A stretch of DNA of 64,000 bases from Ancylostoma caninum (lineage: Eukaryota; Nematoda; Chromadorea; Rhabditida; Ancylostomatidae), in the NCBI GenBank assembly GCA_037903475.1, contig JBAJFG010000060.1, forward strand, positions 1 through 64,000, given 5' to 3'. The translations under genes were made by a program, and so were the position numbers. The notes beneath the pieces are model-generated. The model saw only the letters and a program-made list of their open reading frames with translations. It had not been told where the DNA came from and made no database searches. Every line of letters starts with the position of its first letter. Position 1 is the stretch's first letter. Positions 25,601 through 37,600 of the stretch are shown in pieces.

Positions 25601-28600
25601 TAGTTAAAATGCAGTAAAACAAATTTAAAAGGGCACAAAAACATTCAAAGAAGAAGAAGAAGGAGATAGAAAGAAAGAAAGAAGTGAAAGAGATGAGAGA
25701 GAACGGAAAAGAAACGAAAAAAACATTTTCGAAAATGTTTCTCGGCGCGCCGCACCGAAATTGCGTCATCGCGCTGACGCGAAATTCGATCGATACCAAA
25801 TCGATCTAAGTCCGGCAGCACAGTGGGAGCGGTGCTGCAAAAAAATTTGCCGTTTTTGAGTGCGCGGCAACTATTTGGTACTGCCATTAAACTTGGCAGC
25901 ACTGTATAACATTTCCAGCACGGTCGAACTTGTGCCGAATGGGCGGGGCGATGGGCGGAACAGGCCTCGCCCACCGAGACTAGTGCTGCTCGAATGTCTG
26001 AGTATGAATATCTTTCTGCACCAACAACTGAGTGCAAGCGTCTCTTCTCAACAGCAGCTTGATTTTATCAGTTCTAAGAACCAGCTCGACTGTAGAAAAC
26101 TTGAAAAAACTGTTATTTTCGCACCATAACATACTTATACTAGGATTCTAATGTCTCCCTTGACCTTTGAGCCTCTCACTTTCTTTTATGAAGTTTAAGA
26201 TCTTTAGAGTTCTCATCCGTTCGTATTGCTAAAGATTTATTGAGAAAATTGTGAAGCAAAACGACCCAACTTTCAAGCAAAAGGATCTCTACCATTTGTT
26301 TTTTTTAGTCGTCTGACGACTGCCTATGTTTGTTTTCCTGTATCCATTAGAAAAATTATCATTTTTAAATACTTTCATCTTGTTACACCTTACTTTCAGA
26401 GCCAGAATTAAACGATGTTTGCATTTGCTTCAATTTTTTGTTGAATCTACAGCTTATTTGCTTTGAATATCGGTCAGGGAACTCGATTGCTTGTTACAGC
26501 TGATTAAAATTATCAAAATATTCAAAAACCAGTCTTCTAACGAATTAACGGATAAACGGATCAGCGCATTAACGCGTAACGGTCATTTTTGGCCTGACGT
26601 CACGAATTAGCGGATTAACGAAATCTCAAATTTCTCTAACGCACAGCCCTGATCCGCACATACCCGCGGTAGGTCCGCACATACCCTCGGTGGAGCCGCA
26701 GTACATCCGCAGTGGATCCGCCCATGCCCGCGGTCGCGAAGAGGAGGGGGCAAATCCACGGTGGCATTAGCACTTCATCCTGCAAGCTTTTGTACATCTC
26801 TGGATTCGAACCCAAGTACCTCCTTGAACTCACGTTTCCAATTTCCAAGACCGCTCTCTTATCCATTCGGAAATACGTGTGTCGTGCGTGAAGGTTTTGT
26901 TGGCATTGATGACCCGGTCAACTCTACTGCGGATCTACCGCAGGCATGTGCGGATCCACCGTGTGACATGTACGAGTGCACCGCGGGCATGTGCGGGTCC
27001 ACCGTGAGCATGTGTGGGCATAGCGCGTTCGTCCACCGCGGGCACATGCGGATTTATCGCTGGCAACCACCGCGCGCGGAAAGTTAGTTCGAAGCAGTAT
27101 ACTAAGAATTTCATATAATACATATAACCGATATTTGGTTCAGAAAATCGAAGATGTTTCAACTGAAAAACGCTCAGGATGCAAAAGGCCCATTTCTATT
27201 GCTCCACCAAAATCAGCCAAAATTCGCTCCTAGGAGCTGCTTTAACACATTCGCGACCTTACGCTTCCGGTATACTGTACCTCTTGGGACACCACGGTCC
27301 CTTAAGTACGCTTTTATGTTCGGCCGGTTGTGCACGCGGTCCCACGCGTCGCACCATACGTGGCAACCGGTTGAGCACATTGTCGCGAATGTGTTAAATT
27401 GCGATCCCCTGCTTGCAAATGGTTCAAGGCCCATAACGTTTTTTAGTAATTTTGCGGTATGGCTGCCTCTTGCTACCCAAGAAAAGAATCGTCAAACATG
27501 CCAAATAGGGAATGGCAGTCTCCGATTTTTTCGCTTCGCGGCTTCTCGTGTCCTGAAGACAGGGTGCCATTATATGCTTAAAGATAAAGAAGTGGTCTTC
27601 GCTCTACTCCGGACCAAATAACGTATGCAAATAAAAGATTCGAATTTTTCTCGAACATCCGATTTCGAACAATTCGAAATACGAATATTCGAGAAAATGC
27701 CATTTTCGTATTTATTCGAAATTTGACTTCTCGAAAAAAATCGATCTTTGAATATATTCGTAGTTTGTCTGTTCAAAAAAGCTCATTTCCAAATCGAAAA
27801 TTCAAATATTATATGGAGGTGCAATTTCCAAACCATTCCGTATTTGAATATTCGAGATGAGTGCACTTTTGAAATCATTTGGCTCGACTTCTTCTGAACA
27901 ACGAAATAATTTCTCTTCTTTCCTTACCTGCTAATATCGCGTAATTTTGTATATCTAGTAGTTCGCAATGAGTGGATGATCACCACGGCACTGCGTTGGT
28001 CCTTAGTGTTGGAACGTTCAAATTTTTCATTTATTCGAATTATTCGATATTTGAAAGCTGAAAAAAAAAACAAAAATGACTACAGAGACAACAATTCAAC
28101 CTTTCCATCCAAGAAATATTCTTCATCTTGATCAGTGCAGTGACTCTTCTCTGCCTGTTCCTTTGAAAGAATGGAACTCCTCTTCGGAAAATCGGTACGT
28201 TGTGAGGCGGAATAGCGTCTCACCCAAATGTTGGCTTCACCACAGTTCCTAAACGTTTCCTCCTATGATGAAGCAGGAACAAAATGACGCGGCGGTTGGG
28301 AGAGTGATTGCTTGCCTCCTTGGTTGTGTAGTGGGTCATTCCCGCAGCATGTGGTCGAATCCATGCCGCGGAAAAGTTTTATAGCCCCCGTTTCAATATA
28401 ATGAGGGCGAACTTCAAAGTTCACGTGTTCTTTTGCGCAAGAAGATCTGGGGTGAACTTCTTCTCAGGATTCATTAACTCTTATCACTCTTTCCGCAAGC
28501 GTAGTATCAGTTTCCTTCCGTGTCCATCGCATTTCTGAATCGGAATAGGCTGCTCTTTGTAGCCGAGCTTGTGCAGTTTCTTGTGCTCATGTTCAAGAGG

Positions 28601-31600
28601 CACTCTTCTGGTGTGTGCCACGTGCCAGTACAAATCCTGGATAGATGATGTACAGTTGGCGCGAATCCGTCGGATATAAACTCTCATTTTGTCGTTTTCT
28701 TAATAAATGTTGTTGATTTCCCGTCTCTTCCTCGGCAGCTAACTTAGCGTTAACTCGCTGGGCTATTTCAGTGGTACTAACCATTGGTCAGAAGCTGACT
28801 TCCGGCACTGACCTAAACAAAATGAGCTCTACATATATGGCGGTAGACTTGTTAAGTTGGTATTAGTGAAAATCCCTTACGTTCAAGCTTTTGTTATTCA
28901 CTTTGGTGAAATCTGCGTGAAGAAATCGAACATACTCAATGTGGACGACCCCCTTACATCGAGCATTTTGGAGTTTTACACGGAATGCGTGAGCTAAACT
29001 TATACATTTTGAGAGTTAGCATCAGTGGTGATTATTCTCTCCTCTAGATCAACCTTAGGGGATAATCGCTTCATGTCCCACAAACTGGGCGTCCAGAACG
29101 AAAAGCAACTTTGAGGCCAAAATTGTCCTGTCTAAAGCAGGCATGCCTCTTCTGTGCTGTCCCCCCAGCAGTAAACGTTCCTCTATAGACGCCATTGATG
29201 TAGTAGCCAATTGAGCCACATCTGATCCACTATTGAAGTCGAACGGTAGTCGGTGCCGGAGATATTGAATTTTGTGGACTTGTAGGGTCACATTCCATGC
29301 GATAGAGCGCAATTGCAATGGTTGCAAAGAGCGAGTCAAGAGCTACAAAATGGGCAGTGAGGCAAGTCAAGCATAGTTCAATTCACCATGAAAAAACAAG
29401 TTTAAAAAGCCGCACGAACTTATTCCACAACCCAATAAAACCATTTTAAGTGTATGATTGGGTGAAGTGCCAGTTAGAAAACAAGTCTTTGGTGGTAAAA
29501 ATTCAAAGCATTCTAAGCAATATGTATGTGCATGGTCTGGAGCACCATGGAATGCTCTTTCAGATGAATGATGCACCGCCGAGTATACTGTTGTAACATT
29601 GTTGAGTACGAGGGAAACGAATGCAGCAGACATTTATGCTTTCCTTAACTTGCATAATTTTCAGCTTTTCAATGCAGGCTTCGTAGAAGCAATGTTGATG
29701 TATCCGTGGAGCTGTATTTTATTCCATGATGTTGATGTTCTTCCGGAAGATGACCGGATATTGCACACATGTCCAAAGAGAAACCCACGACATATGGCTG
29801 TGGCCATGAACAAATTTGATTACAAGTAAGTAGAGGAGTTAATCAGCTCTGCCTCGGTGAAACGGCTATACATTACCTACCAATGATCACCTTGAAGTCT
29901 TTTGTTCACAACATAGATTTTCTTATTATGGCGAACAATTCAACTACTTACAGAGAGTGGAATGATGTGCATACATCTCCGTTAAAATGTTGAATTGGTG
30001 AAACAGTAAGCTTTCATGAGAACACATTTAGCGTCATGCTCACTAAAATTTTGTCGTAGCCATTACAAATGGTTGCGGAGCTCTTTGATCTGCTGAGATT
30101 CGTTAAGTAGAAGCGATAATGAGAAGAGTGATCTAGAGATTGTTGCACGTCATCACTAATGCCTCCCTCTTTATCATAGATCTTTTCTATAGCAAATTGA
30201 AAATGCGAAAATAGAAACTTGTAATGTGCATTACAATGTATCTCGCATATTCTTATTCTGAGTGAAAATGGCAACTTAGGACTCAAGAATGGTCAAGCCC
30301 CTTCTTCCGAAGGTATTTAGCAACCCTATCAAAATAGACCTCATAACAGGACGTGAGAAAAGCAGAAATGAACTCAGCATGTTCCAAATGGAACTCTGAA
30401 GATGTCAGCATATAGTCTCTACAGGGTGCGGCTTAAATACTGTGTCAAACTTTGTCGCAAATTCCATCCCCATTGCGAAAAAGCTCTTTGCCCTGAATTT
30501 CATATCTGAAGTTGCTATCCCTTTTTCAGCATTACCTCCTCGTTTCGTAACCTCACATCAATATTCCACGTTATAATAAGTCCAAATTTGAAAAGAACCA
30601 AGATCGAGCTATGAAGCACCACCGTACAATCTTTTTTCTTGATCGTCTATTTTTTGCAGCAATATAACTGCACCGTCCAATTTGCAGTACGATGCTCTGC
30701 TGTTGAAGGACTGTTCCCACATACATGCCAAACGGTGTCGCAATTCTAATTTTCGAGAAAATCCACGAGAAACGAACTCGTTGCAAAAATGCGAGGTAGA
30801 AGAGTCAGGTGCACACAGAGCCGTGATCTTTGCAGAGGGCGATTAATTTACCTGCTAATGAGAAAGTCCAGACAGAACACTACAAGCACTAGGAGAAGCA
30901 TGTTCACGACGAAGCGCATCAGCACGAGAGAAAGCAGAATTTAGTTATGTTACCTTGGAGGGCCGCAAAAGTTAGGCACCTTAGGACGATGATATTTTCT
31001 TCAGCGTGGGACAGAGCTTCATCAGCAAGAATCGCGTAGTGTAAGGGCAGTTCTCCAAGACATCAGATGGGTAGGAAAGGCCTCTCTTGCAGATCACATC
31101 TGACCTATATCATCACTGAAGCTGATGTTTCTGAAAGTGACCATAAGCCTCAGGTCGACGTTGAATTAAAGTTGGAAAAACAGCTCTTTGATGGAAAAAA
31201 GGTTTTTGTAAAGTAGGTATAACTGCTTGTTCACGTATTAAAAATGGGTCTGTTAGGACGGCAGTGCTTCAAGAAACGAGGCGCAGAAGAAAAAGTGACC
31301 GTTGGTGCACCAACTCCACGAACTCAAGCCAGCAGAGGAATCGTGTGCACACTTCCTTGACATCGATCGTATGAATGTGTCAACTGATGATCGGGACATG
31401 CGCTCAATAACCCACTGCTGCTACGAATCTGGGATCGCTCACAGGAAAGAAGAAAGAAGAAAACCTCCGGGGGCCGTAGTAATTGCGCTATAACTGCCGG
31501 TTAACCAGGAGGTTGAACCGGCAGTTATACACTTTATACCCAGGAACCATTACTAGCTTGAAATGGTCTGAAAGAAATGAATTTCGACTTGGGCCCGTAG

Positions 31601-34600
31601 TAAAGTTGTCATGGCGATGAGATCAGCTGCCTGCACAACTCGTCGCCACATCTGGGGCGATGATCGTACGCGCGAAGGCCTTCCAACACTGAGGAATGGA
31701 AGATCATCACCATCCGTGGAGGTGCTGCGAGCACGTATGTGCGGGGCGCTGATCTCATCGCCCTGGAGGGCGATGGTCGCCATCGTTTGGTGACTAGGTA
31801 GTGTGCAGAGCGAAGAGACGCCGAGTGAAGTACTCGGAGCATCTCACTCGGAGTATGGTGATGGTGTGAAGGTACGCATGATCAGGTGTACGAATTGCAG
31901 AGAATGCATCTGAGCTTACGAACTCAGGTATGTCGATTTTCGCCCAACAGTACAGCACCAGCTCGAACGTGTACGATTTGTCAGAAGCACAGAGGTGCAT
32001 CTGGTGCTTCTGACAAGTCGTACTCGTTCTGGTTTGTTGGTAGCAATGGTTCATAACTGTCTCACACGCTAAAACAGTCTCGGAACTGATGTGGGAATAC
32101 GTGAAACAGGTACATTTGATCACTTTTCATGTACGGCCCATCCGATTCACCGTGGCGATGATCACCATACTCTTCTCCAACGCGAAGTGCGCTCATAGCC
32201 CTGAAGGTGATGTGCGATGATCGCACTGGACACTTTACTACGGGCCTTGGTTTCAATAACCGTGATATAACCGGCAGGTTATATCACGGTTTGTATGCTG
32301 GTCTCGGGCGCTGCAAAACCGTCGGTTTGTTGGATCGCCCGGCCACTGCCATATCGATATTGATAGAGCGCGCACAGAGAGCGCGCAAATGTCTCAGACG
32401 TAGACAAGGGGACATCCCGGTTATTAAAAAGTCCTCCAGAGGACTTTTTAGATCCCGGTTATACAATTGTGTAAGTGGCATTGCAGCATGATTTTGCGTT
32501 AAAATTCGGGCTTTCTCACCTACGCATTGTAACCGTAAAGCTGATATTTTGAATATTCAGGAAAATTAAGCAATTTCCTTCCGTTTTGAGTTCCAAATTA
32601 TTCTTTTTGCATTTGAAACAACCGAATAGCTCTGGCAATGAATTAGGTTTCATTTTACAAGTGGGAGAAGTTAATGAAACAGATTGAAATGAAGCCTACA
32701 TGGTTTGAAGCCTTGACTAACAAGGTTCTACATCATGTATACCAGTAATTGGCAGTCGATTCTATACTATACGTTTATGGGGCGCCTCCCGCCTAGAACG
32801 ACAAGTTGCTGTTTGGTAGAGTGGATAAGATCGAGAGGGTGCGGGTTCAAATCCTGTCGGTATCCGTGGTTTTGCATTTTTGCGTTTGCGCCATTAACCA
32901 CGACTAAAATGACAAAAAGGTCCGAACACATTAGTTATGCACGTAATTCTGCACTATTTGCGAAATATTTGCAATATTAGGAGTGTAGTTCAGATCCGAT
33001 GCGCTATTGCTTCAGACGTGTACAATAAACACTCTTTCATTCGGAACAGAAAACGGATTAATCGTGGAGAACATCTACTAACAGCGGCGAGGTGTACACC
33101 ATTGGATTCCTTCGTCATTGCCTGGGTTTGAAATAGTATGCCGATGAATACTGTGGCTCAGTGCGATGACTGTTGCCATGCACGCAAGTCTTCGAGCGTT
33201 CGTCTCCTCGCTGAGGCCGTCTTTTGCAAATAAGTGGAAATGGTGTGGATATAGTTCAAGTTATGACAAGAATTTGGTTAGATCTTGGTTATAAGTCGGT
33301 TAACCTCGAAAACCGACAGTTGTTCGAGGCCACAACTTTCTCTATAACTGTCGGTTCCAGCGCAATTACTACGACCCCGGAATTTTTTTCGGGCCTCAGT
33401 GGTCGTACATGCTTTAGGTGTAACCTCCGTCGCGAATGCAGAAGGAGACCACGTTAGACGTATTCCAGTGTGTTTAACTTCTAAGAGTTTAGGCAAATAA
33501 TACTGAAGAGGAATTAGAGTTTTAGCTTCTGTGACAAAAGTTATTAACAACAACAACATAGTCTCTCATGTTGAAAGTGAACTCAAGTTCTCTGACAACC
33601 TCGGCTTTGATGAAGATTTCACCACTGGAGATAACGCCGTTGCCGAACGTGAGTGCTGCGAACTCAAGGATTTTGCCTTTTTCAGCATAAAATTTTGATT
33701 TTTTTACAAAAAAAAGGTGAAACTCTCAGAAGTCAACAAGTGGTATGTGAATGCTATTCTTCCACCACAAGTGAGTAGTGAGTAGCTGCATCGTTTGCCA
33801 GAATTATAATTCTTAAGGTTGATATCAAAAGAAGTTGTGAACAGAAGTTCGAAAAGTTGCTTTTCTCGTACTGTGTGTCTAATTCTTGCAACAATCTGTA
33901 CAAATACCGTGTACCATTTTACAGGATTCCTTATGCTACAATGTTTGGGACGAGCACTGCACTAACCGTCGAACAGTTTCGAAGAGTAAATGGGTTCTCC
34001 AATCGTTATTGGGGATGGGGTGGGGAGGATGACGACATGTACACAAGGTGATTTTTAGAGAAAGAAAAAATGTAAAACAAAAAAATTTGCATGAAATGTA
34101 CGAGTGGATTTTTTTAAACACTCGTGATGCTGCTATGATTCTTGGTCTTTCTGTTCTCCGAAATCACCAAATTCTTGCAGTAACACCTTCGCGACAGAGC
34201 CGCCTCGTGGGACACGTGCGCTTTCCCGCGCGTACGACCCGTGATCGACCGGTCGAACACGTGGTCCCATGAGATAGCAATTTTTCCTTTTCGTATAAAA
34301 TGCTAGATTCTTCCATAAGATATCCTTCACGTTGAAAGTCTTGAGAGCTCCTCTTAGTGTGTTGTCTACGGATTGGCTATTCTCACGGTCTTACAGGAAG
34401 TTCGTTCTTGTATTAGCCATCGCGATTCCAAATTCCTAATGAAAAAGTTTGAGGAAACATCTGATTTGCCCACTGCGTGAGTAGAACAGTTACATATCTG
34501 TTAGTACACCGATACAAAAGAATTAGCTAAAATGGAGGTTTCACAAAGATATGACTTTAAAAGTGCGTGCTCGACCGGTCGTGCACATTGTCATAAACGT

Positions 34601-37600
34601 GTTGAGTCATTTCAGAAGTAGGCGCCATGCCCAATCCATGAAAATCTTTTCAGAATCTAAGGAAAACTATAAGGTTGGAGCTGAGTTCGTGTGATTTTTC
34701 CAATTTGCTGATTTGGTGATTCCAAATCGGCTTGATTGCATGTCATGAACCATTCTGTTGCTCTTGTTTTGCACTTCATCGTTGTTACAACTGCCTTCCT
34801 CAATTCTCGCTGCACCTTGTTTCCTGTCCCACTGAATGTGACCGTCTAGCCGGCGGGAATGAACACTCCCGACACCGTAAACCGTTTGAACTGGATCGTA
34901 GATCGAATGAAGCTCGAACAGGTAGGAATATCATCGACGTCCGCAGAGGAATCTTACAATCTTACTTTACTGCATGACATCCAGTTCGTAGAACATACAT
35001 GATTTTTCCCTCGGTTTGCTCGTAGTATAAGGAGGAAGCGTTGCTGACGCTGACTCTCGACATTTAACTTCAGCTAACGAATTTCTTTAGAAACTGTTCT
35101 CACATTGGAAATGCTCGATTTCTCCGCGCGAATCTCACCAAAATAACTAGAATATAATCGTACCAGTCTGGCCGTCCGGTTAACGCCGGACTTTCAGACT
35201 TATATTGATGCTCGCTTCGCTCGCACACTGCACGTCGAAAGCAAACACAAAAGTGTAAATGGATTGATAAAATTTGTATCCTTCCACGCAGTTCCATCGC
35301 TCTGCTGAGAAGCCCTTGATCCCCGAGGTGGTAGCTTTCTCCCATATAAACGAAGTTACGCACTCTCATATGGCGAAGTCAGTGGCCGTGAAGAATTGAG
35401 TGTAACCAATTCAGTGCAAATGTTATCTTGAAATGATTTAGGCTCAACTGGCTGATGTGGTAAGTCAAGTGATAAGGGTCCACCGGTGTATATTAAACGG
35501 AAAGGAAGGAGTGGTTCATTCTGACACAAACAGAATGGGAAGAGAAAACGGATACGAAAGGAAACAATGTACATCTAGATGATTTAGGTAGGAGGGTCCG
35601 CCGAAACAGGGTAAGCGTACCCCTCATGCAGAAAGAGACCCGCCTAGCGAATTCCTATTAATTGGAGGCCGGCACACTCTTATCACACCGTTAGACTCCA
35701 GGTGTTTTCCCACTTTTGGACGCCGGCGCACCCTTATCACACCGTTTGACCCGACTCTAGGCGTTTCCCCACTTTTGGATGCTGGCACACTCTTATCACA
35801 CCGTTGGACCCGACTCTAGGCGTTTCCCCACTTTTGGACGCCGGCACACTCTTATCACACCGTTAGACTCCAGGTGTTTTCCCACTTTTGGACGCCGGCG
35901 CACTCCTACAGCAACAGTGGACCCGGTGTAGAACATTTTCTTCACTCTAGGCCACGCCCTCGAATTTCGTTTCCCACTGACAAACGCACACACTCACACA
36001 CGTACAGAGTAAGCCCGTTATTATAAGTCATGATTGTATGGCGAAAACATATTATACAGGGTGCGGCATAAGTTCTCGCACACTACACTTAATACCACCA
36101 CAAGAGCGGACTTCAACATAATGGCATGACCTCCTTGGCCACATTCATTGTCAGCCAACTCAATGGCTGCTTGAATAACCTATAAAATCGGGAATTTGTC
36201 AGCATCTGTTCTTGTAACAGCTCAAAGTTGAGTGAGAGGCACACCCTATGCTGCGCGGTGGTATTTCTTATCTGAATCCTTCCAAAGCTTTTCCTCAGCT
36301 TTATGATACGAGCTCAGACATTCCTATAAGCTAGCTCTTAATTTGCCCTTCAACATGTTAGCAAGCAGCAGTCCATTGGATCAGATTACTGCTGCATGAG
36401 AGTTAGATCTCAGCACAGGACTTCTTCCGCGCACCACTCTAGGGCACGCTGTTATTTCATTAGCAGATTTTGAGTTTCACTGAAACATCCCATTTGGGCT
36501 ATGCAATATGAATTTGATGCAGCAAGGTCTCTTCTTACCTAAAATGATGTTCAAATAAGACTGAGCGTGACGTCGATGTTGTGAACAACAGAAGTCTAAC
36601 AAAATTTGCTCTAATCAGGCATCCTTTCAAAAACATGATGAAATTCTTGAACGAAGAGAGAAAACGGAATTCCGTTCTCGCCGCAGAATTCTCTAATGCT
36701 TTTTACATCTACACCATTTTTCTGATGAGAATAGAACAGCTATGTCCTGAAATGTGGCCCCAGTTCTAAGATGACATCGGGGCTCCGTGCCGCGATGGGT
36801 CCACTCGACTTTGAGCTATTACAGAAGCAATTGGCGACATATTCCCGATCTGCTAGGTCATATGAGTTACAGGGGTATCAAAACGTTTCCGGCCTCCGCT
36901 CGTCTGTTCCATATTTCTGTAAAGTTTTAGGACCATCGTGTAGGATGAAGCTTTTCGTGTAAGTTTGCAAAGTTTCATGAGGTTTCGTTAGACCTCCCAG
37001 TTTCGTTCAGGCCAAGGTATGATTATCGCTCAAAAAATGTGTATCCAGCGAGAAGCAACTGACGAATTTTTGTTTTGTAAACGAAACTTATTGGACAAAA
37101 TCTAAGCACGCCCCTGAATTCTAAACAAATAGGAAGTCTTTTAGCATTTCTACATGACATTTTGGAATTCAACGTTTTTAATGGATTGACAGTCGGCGAG
37201 AAACGGAGAGACCTCTGATAAACGAGTAGAGACAAGACGAAGGCGGATTATTGCCGCTGTAGAAAGAATCGTTAACCATCGCAGACAGGCTTTATGTGCA
37301 GAAATTGTGCAAGGACCTATGCTATTCAAAACCATCTAATAATTTTAACCTTTGCAGAACATTAAGTCTCTGAAACCTTTTCGGCGTTCGACAAGAAGAT
37401 TCCAATTGAATATTAAAAGAGGATTTTCGGGGGTTTTGTTGAAATCTAAGAAGACATTCTATAGTATCTGACTGCCGGTAAGTGGCAAATTCACTAACAA
37501 GAATTGAGGTCCCAAGCATGGAGTAATGGGTCAGGATCGGGCAGATCTCTGGGACTAGTGCGATCGAGCGCGGAACCGAAGGTGAAGACGTCTTGCCCAA

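Larger units (their letters stand above)
22222..26005. mobile_element. 3.8-kb TIR element with TACTCAGACATTCG ends
   Basis: A perfect 15-bp inverted repeat, ATACTCAGACATTCG, lies at 22222-22236 and, inverted, at 25991-26005. Subterminal GGCAGCAC/GTGCTGCC motifs cluster at both ends (22400-22500 and 25810-25920), including a 54-bp palindrome. The interior is non-coding, with a purine-rich plus strand. The first ten bases of the terminus match the GC-rich MITEs at 15434 and 16272. No transposase was recognised, so I infer a non-autonomous DNA transposon. Superfamily unknown. Confidence 0.6.

Noticed and set aside
24621..25799. 160-176 codon minus-strand frames rich in Phe, Leu and Ser resembling membrane proteins
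   Set aside because: They arise from the purine-rich repeat array. The periodic structure and lack of splice or start context argue against coding.
30419..30450. CTACAGGGTGCGGCTTAAAT as a Tc1-like element start
   Set aside because: No inverted partner was found within a plausible distance, so only noted as a possible solo end.
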